From: Planctomycetota bacterium
Lineage (GTDB): Bacteria; Planctomycetota; Phycisphaerae; UBA1845; UTPLA1
Direction of reading: 5' to 3'
Assembly: GCA_016235815.1 (NCBI GenBank)
Contig: JACRIM010000033.1
Span: 1-47,691, forward strand
Length of the DNA: 47,691 bases
Below the pieces are notes generated by a model. That model saw only the letters and a program-made list of their open reading frames with translations, did no database searches and was not told the origin of the DNA. The translations under genes were made by a program, and so were the position numbers. Below, piece by piece: positions 7,406 through 14,569 of the stretch (positions within the stretch are counted from its first letter, which is position 1; every line of letters starts with the position of its first letter).

Positions 7406-8440
7406 CTAAGAAGCTGTCGCAGCCTCAAGCTCATCCTTTGGCCGACTTTTCCACCTTCGATGGATCCATAGGTATTGCTCGGGCGCTTTGCGCACGAAAT
7501 CCTCCATCGCACGCGAGAACTCTTGCGTGATCCAGAGCAGTTCATCCTCGCGGCCTTCCCATTCCTCGGGCTGGATCACGCGGTCGACACAAATTTCGTA
7601 TTCGAACTTGTTCAGCGACAGACGCCGGGCGCAACCGACGACGATGGGGACGCGATGCTCCATGGCCAAGAGGCCGATCGACTTGTAGGTCGATGCTTTT
7701 CTTCCGAAGAAATCGACGAACAGGCCCTTGCTGCCGGCGTTCTGGTCGGCGATGAAGCAGAGTGCGCCGCCCGACTCGATCACGTCGCCCGCGGCCCGTG
7801 TCGCACCCTTCTTGTACAGCAGCTTTAGTCCGCTTCGCTCACGTCGGTCGAGTAGGAAGCGATTGAGATACTCATTATCCAGCGGCCGCATGACTGCCAC
7901 GATGTCGAACCCCAGTACGGCGAGGGCATAGCCAAGCAGTTCCCAATTGCCGTAGTGGCCGGTGAGCATGATGCAACCCTTGCGGCGGAGCAGCACGCGG
8001 ATTGCGTCGTCCAGCTTGCGCAGTTGGATGTAATTCGCCCATGTCCACTGGGTAATGAGCTTCGGGCCGAAGAGCACTTCGATGGCCAGCATGGCGAGCT
8101 GCTGCATGGAGGCCTTGGCAGTGGCCGAAACCTGTTCGGGGGGCATCTCGGGAAAGGCCATTCGAATGTGGCCCTCGGCGCGATTTCGGTGTTCGCGGAA
8201 TCGGCCGAGGAGTTTGTTGCCGGAATTACTGAGCTTCACCAGCCAGCGCATGAAACCGAGCCGGGCAATCCAACCGGGGATGCGCGTTTCCGGGATCGCA
8301 TGCGGTAGGGAGAACCACACTCCTCCCAGCCAGCGCATCAGTCGCAGATTCGACTCTACCGGGAAGATGCTTAGGCCCGTGGCGAGAAAGCGCACCGCGA
8401 CGTAGACGAGGTAATCCAGCCAGGCGATGCGTCGCTTCAT
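7406..8440 (-). CDS. LpxL/HtrB-family lipid A acyltransferase
   Basis: A 344-residue member of the lysophospholipid acyltransferase superfamily related to LpxL/HtrB, which adds secondary acyl chains to lipid A at the inner membrane. The H-x4-E catalytic dyad is H162/E167 in TGHYGNWE, the second block is DQNAGSKGLFVDFFG and the C-terminal signature is PEQYLWIHRRWK. An N-terminal hydrophobic segment (about 10-26) would anchor the protein. Length is close to the ~300-residue family norm with a slightly longer N-terminal half. Together with LpxD and HldD in this window it supports an LPS-bearing outer membrane. Which acyl position it modifies cannot be told; related enzymes also acylate other glycolipids. 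It is divergent from the MreC-like gene. Confidence 0.88.
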   Translation of the reverse strand: MKRRIAWLDYLVYVAVRFLATGLSIFPVESNLRLMRWLGGVWFSLPHAIPETRIPGWIARLGFMRWLVKLSNSGNKLLGRFREHRNRAEGHIRMAFPEMPPEQVSATAKASMQQLAMLAIEVLFGPKLITQWTWANYIQLRKLDDAIRVLLRRKGCIMLTGHYGNWELLGYALAVLGFDIVAVMRPLDNEYLNRFLLDRRERSGLKLLYKKGATRAAGDVIESGGALCFIADQNAGSKGLFVDFFGRKASTYKSIGLLAMEHRVPIVVGCARRLSLNKFEYEICVDRVIQPEEWEGREDELLWITQEFSRAMEDFVRKAPEQYLWIHRRWKSRPKDELEAATAS

Positions 8441-8489
8441 TCGCGGCGATTCTATCCACCTTCGTGTCGTCCGGCAGTATCATCCCGGC

Positions 8490-9446
8490 ATGACCTATGG
8501 CGGCGCGAAAATCTCCCGGCCGGCCTTGTTCGGGATCCTCATGGCCGCGTCGGCCGTGGCGGTGCTGTTGCCGCCGAAGTGGACGACGCCGCTGAAGGGG
8601 GTCGCCCAGCTTTTGGTGCCTGCGCAGGACGTGGCCCGGTCTGCCGCGCACCTTGCGAGCCAGTCGGTCGAGCGCGTGGGTCGGACCGACGATGGGGCGG
8701 GGCAAACCGTTGATTCACTGACAATGGAGCTTGCATCGGTCGCGGCTGCATTGGAACAGGCCCGGGCAGAGAACGAGCGGCTTCGGGCCATGCGAAATGG
8801 GCAACTGCCCCAGGCGGTTCCCGTGCTGCCGGCGCGGATTGTGGCCCGCGATGTGGTGGCGGAGCGTGACTCGGCCTTGATCGCCCGCGGCTCGGCGCGC
8901 GGCGTGAACTCCGGTGATTGGGTGACGGCGCGGTTTTTCATCGACGCCGGCACTCGCGCGGGCGTGGAAGAGGGTCAGGCTGTCTTGACGGAGCATTGCC
9001 TGCTGGGCCGCGTGGAGCAGGTCAGCCCCTACATGGCCCGCGTGCAACTTTTCTCAGATTTGGACAGTCCGCGCGTGGAAGTGCGCGTCGGTGCGATGGA
9101 GGGTAAGTCACTGAAATTCGTGGATTACCCTTGCAGCTTGCGCGGTGCGGGCAAACAACGCATGGTGATCGACGGCGTGGATTATCGCATTGTGAATGTG
9201 GGCGAGGATGAAGGTCGTGGCGCGAAACGGCGGATTGGGGTTGGCGATCTGGTGTTCAGTGCACCGGGGCAACTGGGCCTGCCGCAGCCGATCCTGATCG
9301 GTCGTGTCGCGGCGATGTCGGAGGACGCCCGCAAGCGACTGGTGTACAACATCGAGGTGGAGCCGATTAAGGCGGTCGACGAGACGCGTGATGTATTTGT
9401 CATTCCGCTCGTGCCGACGATGCCGATTCCGATACGAGACCGATAG
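8490..9446 (+). CDS. mreC: MreC-like rod-shape protein
   Basis: A 318-residue protein with an N-terminal transmembrane segment (about residues 12-30), a coiled coil rich in Ala/Glu (about 75-102) and two beta-barrel-like domains, the MreC order. The segment ARIVARDVVAERDSALIARG followed by GVNSGDWV and LLGRVEQVSPYMARVQLFSD matches the MreC periplasmic core. MreC links cytoplasmic MreB filaments to the peptidoglycan elongation machinery. Neither mreB nor mreD is adjacent, which is unusual for the family, so it may be a paralogue used for another envelope task. The ATG at 8490 was chosen because upstream codons would run toward the divergent acyltransferase promoter region. Confidence 0.72.
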   Translation: MTYGGAKISRPALFGILMAASAVAVLLPPKWTTPLKGVAQLLVPAQDVARSAAHLASQSVERVGRTDDGAGQTVDSLTMELASVAAALEQARAENERLRAMRNGQLPQAVPVLPARIVARDVVAERDSALIARGSARGVNSGDWVTARFFIDAGTRAGVEEGQAVLTEHCLLGRVEQVSPYMARVQLFSDLDSPRVEVRVGAMEGKSLKFVDYPCSLRGAGKQRMVIDGVDYRIVNVGEDEGRGAKRRIGVGDLVFSAPGQLGLPQPILIGRVAAMSEDARKRLVYNIEVEPIKAVDETRDVFVIPLVPTMPIPIRDR

Positions 9447-9464
9447 CAAACCCGGTGAACGAAG

Positions 9465-10292
9465 ATGGCGCGAAACGAGATAGAAGACGAATACGAGGAA
9501 CTTGACGAGGAAATTGTCGAGCCGGCGGTGGATGCGCGACGGCCGAAGCGCCAGCGCATCGAGGTGCTGCATCAGGATGACGACATTGTCGTGCTCTCCA
9601 AACCACCAGGGTTGTGGATGGATGTTTCGCCGGGTGAGGATACGAGCGTCGCGGAGCAATTGATTCAAGCGGGATTGCTTGAAGATGGACCCGATCCGGT
9701 CTACGCGTATTCGCTCGACCCGCCTGTCAGCGGGATCGCGATCTTGTCGCGGTCGGAGTCGGCAGCGTCGGCACTGGCGTCGCAGGTCACCGATGGATCG
9801 CTCAAGCAGATGATCCGAACCATTGTGCGTGGGCCGGTGATGAAGGACTCAGGAACGATTAACTTCAAACTTTCCGGTATCGTCGCCGGGATGACCGGGC
9901 GAATGAAGGTCGACGCGATTCGCGGGAGTGACGCCGCTACGACGTGGACCGTTCGCGATCATTTCGTTGGCTTCGCGGTGCTGGAGTGCCACACGAAGCC
10001 GGCCGTGCCGCATCAGATTCGCGTGCACCTGGAGGCGGCGGGAATTCCGCTCGCCGTCGATCCGATCTACAGTGGTTCCACCAAGCTGATGCTTTCGTCG
10101 TTCAAGGCCGGGTATCGGCGCAGTCATCGTCGGCCGGAGAAACCGCTGATCGACCGGGTCAGCCTTCACGTTGCGTCGGTTGAATTTCGTCATCCGCGGA
10201 CCGGCGAGCCGTGCCGCTTTGAATGTGCCCCGCCCAAGGATTTCCGGGCAACGCTGCACCAACTCGAGCGGTTCGGGCGCAAACCGCGGTAA
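9465..10292 (+). CDS. RluA-family pseudouridine synthase
   Basis: A 275-residue RNA pseudouridine synthase fold. The first ~30 residues are very acidic. The core starts at IEVLHQDDDIVVLSKPPGL, the usual RluA opening. The catalytic motif reads YSLDPPVSG: the catalytic Asp and following SG are kept, but the normal HRLDxxTSG arginine is replaced by Ser. HQIRVHLEAAGIPLAVDPIY is the conserved substrate-binding block. It would isomerise uridine in rRNA or tRNA, but the altered motif suggests a divergent specificity or weakened activity. It starts 18 bp after the MreC-like stop, so the two are likely co-transcribed. Confidence 0.82.
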   Translation: MARNEIEDEYEELDEEIVEPAVDARRPKRQRIEVLHQDDDIVVLSKPPGLWMDVSPGEDTSVAEQLIQAGLLEDGPDPVYAYSLDPPVSGIAILSRSESAASALASQVTDGSLKQMIRTIVRGPVMKDSGTINFKLSGIVAGMTGRMKVDAIRGSDAATTWTVRDHFVGFAVLECHTKPAVPHQIRVHLEAAGIPLAVDPIYSGSTKLMLSSFKAGYRRSHRRPEKPLIDRVSLHVASVEFRHPRTGEPCRFECAPPKDFRATLHQLERFGRKPR

Positions 10293-10311
10293 AGGCTTAC
10301 GGGCCGTGGAC

Positions 10312-10340
10312 TTGACGGATGCTCGTTTCGACACTATAAA
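10312..10340 (+). promoter_or_regulatory. Sigma70 promoter of tRNA-Lys
   Basis: TTGACG (10312-10317), an exact 17-base spacer and TATAAA (10335-10340) place the transcription start near 10347, about 17 bases before the tRNA. Both boxes match consensus at 5 of 6 bases. Confidence 0.8.
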
Positions 10341-10363
10341 AAATGCTCGCGAAGGAGGCATTC

Positions 10364-10436
<73 letters not shown>

Positions 10437-10524
10437 GTCTGTGACACGTCCAAGCAAACGAGTTCGGCGAGGCCGGTCCTCGGTACGTCGCCGCGTTGCC
10501 GAAACATCCACTCCAACGATTCGC

Positions 10525-11694
10525 ATGACCCCGATTCGGCGCGATCGTCGCATCGGACTGTGGCTCATTGGCGCAAGCGGAAACGTTGCGGCAACCGTGG
10601 CGATTGGTCTGTCTGCGCTTCGACGAAAGCTTATTCGACCGGTTGGATTGCTTACGGAGGAGCTACCGGTCTCCAGTCTGCCACTCGCTGCTTTGTCACG
10701 CATCGTGGTGGGGGGGCATGAGATTGACCGGAGGCAGGTTCGACAGACCATTGCGGAATTGCATGAACGCAGCGGGTTGTTTAGCGAACGAGTGATTCGC
10801 GCGACGGCGGCCGATGTTCGTGCGGTGGAGCGAAATACACGGCGCGGCATCGCGTTGAGGGAGAACGCGGCGTTGGCTGTCGCTCGCGTTCGCCGCGATC
10901 TTCGCGAGTTCGCCCGGCGGAATCGATTGGAGCGCGTCGCCGTTATCAACGTGGCGTCGACGGAGCCGCCACTGCGAATCACGCCTGTTCATCAATCATG
11001 GGACCGCCTTGCCACCGCGCTAAAAGCGAATCGGGCCGCTTTGCCTGCGAGCAGCCTTTACGCGATCGCGGCGATTGAGGAACGAATGCCGTATGTGAAC
11101 TTCACGCCGTCCGCCGGGGCGGATGTGCCGGCCATTCGTGAGCGAGCCGCCGCGCTTGGCGCGTGCATCATGGGGGCCGACGGCAAGACGGGGGAGACGC
11201 TGCTGAAGAGTGTGCTTGCTCCCATGTTTCGGGATCGTGGTCTGCGCGTGCTTAGTTGGGCCGGGCACAACATCCTCGGTAATCGCGATGGGCAAGTGCT
11301 GAACTCGCCGGCCGCCAAGGCGTCGAAGCTGCGGACCAAGGACGGCATCGTGAAAAGCGTGCTCGGGCCGGGAACGCAGACGCACACGGCGATCGAGTTT
11401 ATTGAGTCGCTCGACGACTGGAAGACGGCTTGGGATCACATTCACTTCGAGGGCTTCCTCGGCACGCGGATGGCGATGCAGTTCATCTGGCAGGGGTGCG
11501 ATTCGGCGCTCGCTGCACCGTTGGTGATCGATCTGGCCCGGCTTGCGGAGTATCACGCGGCGACCGGGGGCACGGGCGTGATGACGCATCTTGCCTGCTA
11601 CTTCAAAGCTCCGATGGACGTTCGCGAGCATCAATTCTCCCGGCAGATCGACGCGCTTCGCCGTTACGCATTGGATCGGACGAGGGCGCGGTAA
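10525..11694 (+). CDS. ino1: Inositol-3-phosphate synthase (myo-inositol-1-phosphate synthase)
   Basis: A 389-residue enzyme converting glucose 6-phosphate to inositol 3-phosphate with bound NAD. The NAD-binding loop is LIGASGNVAAT (about 14-24). Family blocks NFTPSAGADVP, MGADGKTGETLLKSVLAPMF (with the catalytic lysines) and LSWAGHNILGNRDGQVL are clear. HIHFEGFLG and the C-terminal LACYFKAPMD complete the match to the short prokaryotic form. The ATG at 10525 was chosen because the Arg-rich upstream extension begins directly at the tRNA end and lies outside the fold. Its TAA overlaps the next ATG by one base, so it is translationally coupled to the TIM-barrel gene. The product probably feeds a lipid or small-molecule pathway with the two partners. 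Confidence 0.88.
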   Translation: MTPIRRDRRIGLWLIGASGNVAATVAIGLSALRRKLIRPVGLLTEELPVSSLPLAALSRIVVGGHEIDRRQVRQTIAELHERSGLFSERVIRATAADVRAVERNTRRGIALRENAALAVARVRRDLREFARRNRLERVAVINVASTEPPLRITPVHQSWDRLATALKANRAALPASSLYAIAAIEERMPYVNFTPSAGADVPAIRERAAALGACIMGADGKTGETLLKSVLAPMFRDRGLRVLSWAGHNILGNRDGQVLNSPAAKASKLRTKDGIVKSVLGPGTQTHTAIEFIESLDDWKTAWDHIHFEGFLGTRMAMQFIWQGCDSALAAPLVIDLARLAEYHAATGGTGVMTHLACYFKAPMDVREHQFSRQIDALRRYALDRTRAR

Positions 11695-12554
11695 TGGATC
11701 TGCGGCTCGCCTACAGCACGAATGCGTATATGCGCGTTGATGTGTTTGAGGCGATTCGGCGCGTCGCGGCGCTGGGCTATCGCGGCATCGAGTTGATGGC
11801 GGATGCACCGCACCTGTGGCCGCAGGAGACGACACGGGAGACGCTGGAGGCTGTTCGGGCGTTGGTTGGCGATCTCGGATTGACCATTTCCAACATCAAC
11901 GCATTCATGATGAATCGCATCGGGGATAAACGGCAGCCATACTGGCATCCGAGTTGGATCGAGGCGGACTCGGCCTATCGGCAGATTCGGATCGATCACA
12001 CGATGGCGGCGTTGACGATGGCGAAGCACCTTGGTGCGACGTGTATCACCACCGAGCCGGGTGGGCCGATTATGAGCGGCGATACTTATGCCGCGGCGAT
12101 GGATCGATTCGTGGGGGTGCTGAAACCCGTGGTGGCACACGCGGAGCGGGAGGGCGTGCGGTTGTTGATCGAGCCGGAGCCGGAGCTGCTCGTCGAGCGA
12201 TTCGAACAGTATTTAGAGCTACGCGGGCGGATTGACTCGCCGTACATGGGGCTTAATTTCGACATTGGCCATGCCTATTGCGTCGGCGAGGAGCCTCAAG
12301 AGTGGATTCCGCGAATGCGTGATCACACCCTTCATTATCACATCGAGGACATCGCCGCGACGCGGGTGCATCGACATCTTGTCCCCGGCGAGGGCGCGAT
12401 CGATTTCGCATCAACGCTTCGGGCGATTGGCGATGAATACTTCCGAGATGCGCGCGGGTGGGTTACGGTTGAGTTGTATCCCTACGTTGATGACCCGGAC
12501 GGCGCCGGGCGGGCGGCCAAGCTGTATTTAGAGTCCATCGCTGCAACATTATGA
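11694..12554 (+). CDS. Sugar isomerase/epimerase-like TIM barrel (xylose-isomerase/AP-endonuclease-2 fold)
   Basis: A 286-residue TIM-barrel protein of the xylose-isomerase-like superfamily. The opening LAYSTNAYMRVDVFEAIRR and GYRGIELMADAPHLWP are typical first strands. The expected metal ligands appear as Glu in LLIEPEPEL, Asp in NFDIGHAY, His/Glu in HYHIEDI and Glu in TVELYPYVDD. Members isomerise or epimerise sugars, inosose or related polyols, usually with a divalent metal. The start overlaps the stop of the synthase gene (TAATG) and its stop overlaps the prenyltransferase start (ATGA), so the three genes are one translational unit. A role on an inositol- or inosose-derived intermediate is inferred from that coupling. 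Confidence 0.82.
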   Translation: MDLRLAYSTNAYMRVDVFEAIRRVAALGYRGIELMADAPHLWPQETTRETLEAVRALVGDLGLTISNINAFMMNRIGDKRQPYWHPSWIEADSAYRQIRIDHTMAALTMAKHLGATCITTEPGGPIMSGDTYAAAMDRFVGVLKPVVAHAEREGVRLLIEPEPELLVERFEQYLELRGRIDSPYMGLNFDIGHAYCVGEEPQEWIPRMRDHTLHYHIEDIAATRVHRHLVPGEGAIDFASTLRAIGDEYFRDARGWVTVELYPYVDDPDGAGRAAKLYLESIAATL

Positions 12555-13462
12555 ACCGAGTCCGTGCCTGGTTGGAATTGGTGCGAGCGCCGAACCTGTT
12601 CACGGCGGCGGCGGATTCTCTTGCGGGATACTGGCTTTGCAGCGCGACGATCGATTTTCCGTGGCAGGCGGGTCTGATGATCGCGACGTCGGTTTGTCTC
12701 TATGCCGGCGGGATCGTGTTGAATGATCTCAGGGACATCGAGACGGATCGGCGCGAGCGACCGGCCCGTCCGCTTCCCTCGGGGCGCATTTTAGTTGTTT
12801 CGGCGAGCGTTCTCTATGTGGCGTCGCTTGGTATTGCGTTGATTGCATCGGTGGGAGCGGGGCTAGTCCCGGATGGCTCGGATGTGATCACCATTCGAGC
12901 GACGGGGTTTGTTGTTGCATGTGCGATCGCCGTTGTTGTTGCTTTGTACGACTGTGTTCTGAAAGAGACGGCGTTTGGTCCAGTCGCCATGGGGGCCTGT
13001 CGCGCGTTAAACGTGCTGCTCGGTATGTCAGTGGCCGGGCCGTTGAACTGGGATATTCGAATGGCAGCGCCGCTGGCGATGTTTGTTTATGTGGCGTCGT
13101 TCACTGCATTCGGTCGAAAGGAAGTCGGCATTAGCTCGCGAACTCGATTGACCGGCGGTGGCATCGGAGTACTCTTGAGCATCATTATCCTGGGCGTACT
13201 TGCGGCCAAGTCATTAGCCGACGATCCCGCCACGCTCGTGCTTTGGTTCGCCCTTGCGATCCACCTTGGCCGTGTGACTCTTCGTGCCGTTCGTCACCCG
13301 CAGCCCCTTCAGGTCGGCTATGCGATGAAAACGTTCATCCTCGCGGTCATCGCTTTCGACGCTGTCATAGCATCGGCGGCTCATGGGTGGCCCGCCGCGG
13401 CTGTCGTGATGATGCTATTGGTTCCTGCCATTGTGATCGGACGCTGGGTTTATTCGACATAG
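12551..13462 (+). CDS. UbiA-family prenyltransferase (EboC-like)
   Basis: A 303-residue membrane protein with about eight hydrophobic helices. The first Mg-prenyl-diphosphate motif is N58-D-x2-D62-x3-D66 (NDLRDIETD) followed by RPARPLPSGRI. The second motif region reads LYDCVLKETAFGPVAMGACRALN, where a YDxxLK segment is typical of the EboC-like branch rather than of quinone-pathway UbiA. Such enzymes transfer a prenyl chain to an aromatic or polar acceptor in the membrane. The ATGA overlap with the TIM-barrel gene suggests coupled expression. The acceptor is unknown; an inositol-derived polyol head group is an attractive inference. Confidence 0.85.
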   Translation: MNRVRAWLELVRAPNLFTAAADSLAGYWLCSATIDFPWQAGLMIATSVCLYAGGIVLNDLRDIETDRRERPARPLPSGRILVVSASVLYVASLGIALIASVGAGLVPDGSDVITIRATGFVVACAIAVVVALYDCVLKETAFGPVAMGACRALNVLLGMSVAGPLNWDIRMAAPLAMFVYVASFTAFGRKEVGISSRTRLTGGGIGVLLSIIILGVLAAKSLADDPATLVLWFALAIHLGRVTLRAVRHPQPLQVGYAMKTFILAVIAFDAVIASAAHGWPAAAVVMMLLVPAIVIGRWVYST

Positions 13463-13609
13463 GCTCGCTCTTTGAGTCGTCATGGCGGCCGGTAATCAGA
13501 GTACTTAACCCGTTGATCTGCCACGTGTTGGGAATGAACGGCTTCCAAATTACCCAAATTAACAATTGATGACGGTGACAAATTACTTGGTGTTTGTGTC
13601 CCTACGCTA

Positions 13610-13646
13610 TTGAATGTGGGGGTATGGGTCTAGTAAAATGTTTTAC
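13610..13646 (+). promoter_or_regulatory. Promoter with overlapping palindrome for the PEP-CTERM gene
   Basis: TTGAAT (13610-13615), an 18-base spacer and TAAAAT (13634-13639). A perfect palindrome GTAAAA-TG-TTTTAC (13633-13646) covers the -10 box and the expected start site, where a repressor could block transcription. The transcript would have a ~110-base leader before the gene. Confidence 0.55.
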
Positions 13647-13754
13647 CGGAGGGAGAAGTCGTCTCCCAGGCAAAGAATAGAAGAGCCAAGCCCGGTGTGC
13701 GCGTCTCGCATCTCGCGCCTTGCTCAACTGAGTTGGACATTCAAGGAGAGAGAA

Positions 13755-14441
13755 ATGAAGAAGGTACTAGCAGCTTTAGTTTTGGTGTGCGCGGCACAGG
13801 CTGCCTACGCACGACCGATCATTAACGATTCCGCTGGTGACGTTTTCACTGGCGCGGGCGGAGGCATCCTGGACATTCTCAGTCTTGAGGTAAGCGACGA
13901 CGGCAGCGCGCTTTCATTCAAGTTCACACTGGCGGGCGATGTCGTGGCCACCGACTGGGGAAAGTACATGGTCATGATTGACACTGTTCCGGGTGGCGAC
14001 AACGGCGGAAATGGTTGGGCTCGCCCAATCAGCTGGGGTCAGCCAGGTATCGGAGCGGGTGCTGATTACTGGATTGGTTCATGGGTTGACAGTGGCAATG
14101 GGGCGGAGAACTACAACTACTCCGGCTCGTGGGCGCTGCAGGATGCAACCTACACCAATGGCCTGATCAGCATTTCCAAGGCCGGCAGCACTGTGACGAT
14201 TTCCACGGCCCTGAGTCGAATGGGACTCGGTGCTAATCAACAGTTTTGCTTCGACGCATTCACCAGTGGTGGTGGCGGCGGCGATGGCGCGATCGATTCA
14301 CTGGGTGACCCCGGTGTTCATGTTGGTGATTGGGGACAGCCTTCCAACGCGTTCCCGGTCTGCTACACGACGACACCAGAGCCCGGATCACTGGCTCTGC
14401 TGTGCATCGGTGGCTTGGCGTTGATCCGCCGCCGACGCTAA
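13755..14441 (+). CDS. PEP-CTERM sorting-domain protein
   Basis: A 228-residue secreted protein. The N-terminal signal peptide is MKKVLAALVLVCAAQAAYA (cleavage after AYA, residue 19). The C-terminus carries the tripartite sorting tail: PEP in TTTPEPGSLALL, a hydrophobic stretch (LCIGGLALI) and a final Arg cluster (RRRR), which is recognised and cut by an exosortase. The body is Gly/Asn-rich and beta-predicted. GGAGAG lies directly upstream of the ATG at 13755; an open extension upstream has no such site. No exosortase gene is in the window. In other bacteria these proteins accompany exopolysaccharide production. Confidence 0.85.
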   Translation: MKKVLAALVLVCAAQAAYARPIINDSAGDVFTGAGGGILDILSLEVSDDGSALSFKFTLAGDVVATDWGKYMVMIDTVPGGDNGGNGWARPISWGQPGIGAGADYWIGSWVDSGNGAENYNYSGSWALQDATYTNGLISISKAGSTVTISTALSRMGLGANQQFCFDAFTSGGGGGDGAIDSLGDPGVHVGDWGQPSNAFPVCYTTTPEPGSLALLCIGGLALIRRRR

Positions 14442-14466
14442 GGTAGCTTTACCATTGATAGCTAGT

Positions 14467-14506
14467 GCCGGCCCGCGCTCGTATGAGTGCGGGCCGGCTT
14501 TTTTTT
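14467..14506 (+). terminator. Rho-independent terminator
   Basis: Arms 14467-14480 and 14485-14498 pair over 14 bp with one mismatch around GTAT, followed by eight T residues (14499-14506). It ends the PEP-CTERM transcript. Confidence 0.93.
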
Positions 14507-14569
14507 GGCGTGGACAATTTGCGCCGACTGACATACACAGTCACGGTACAGCGGCTGACGCGTTACATC

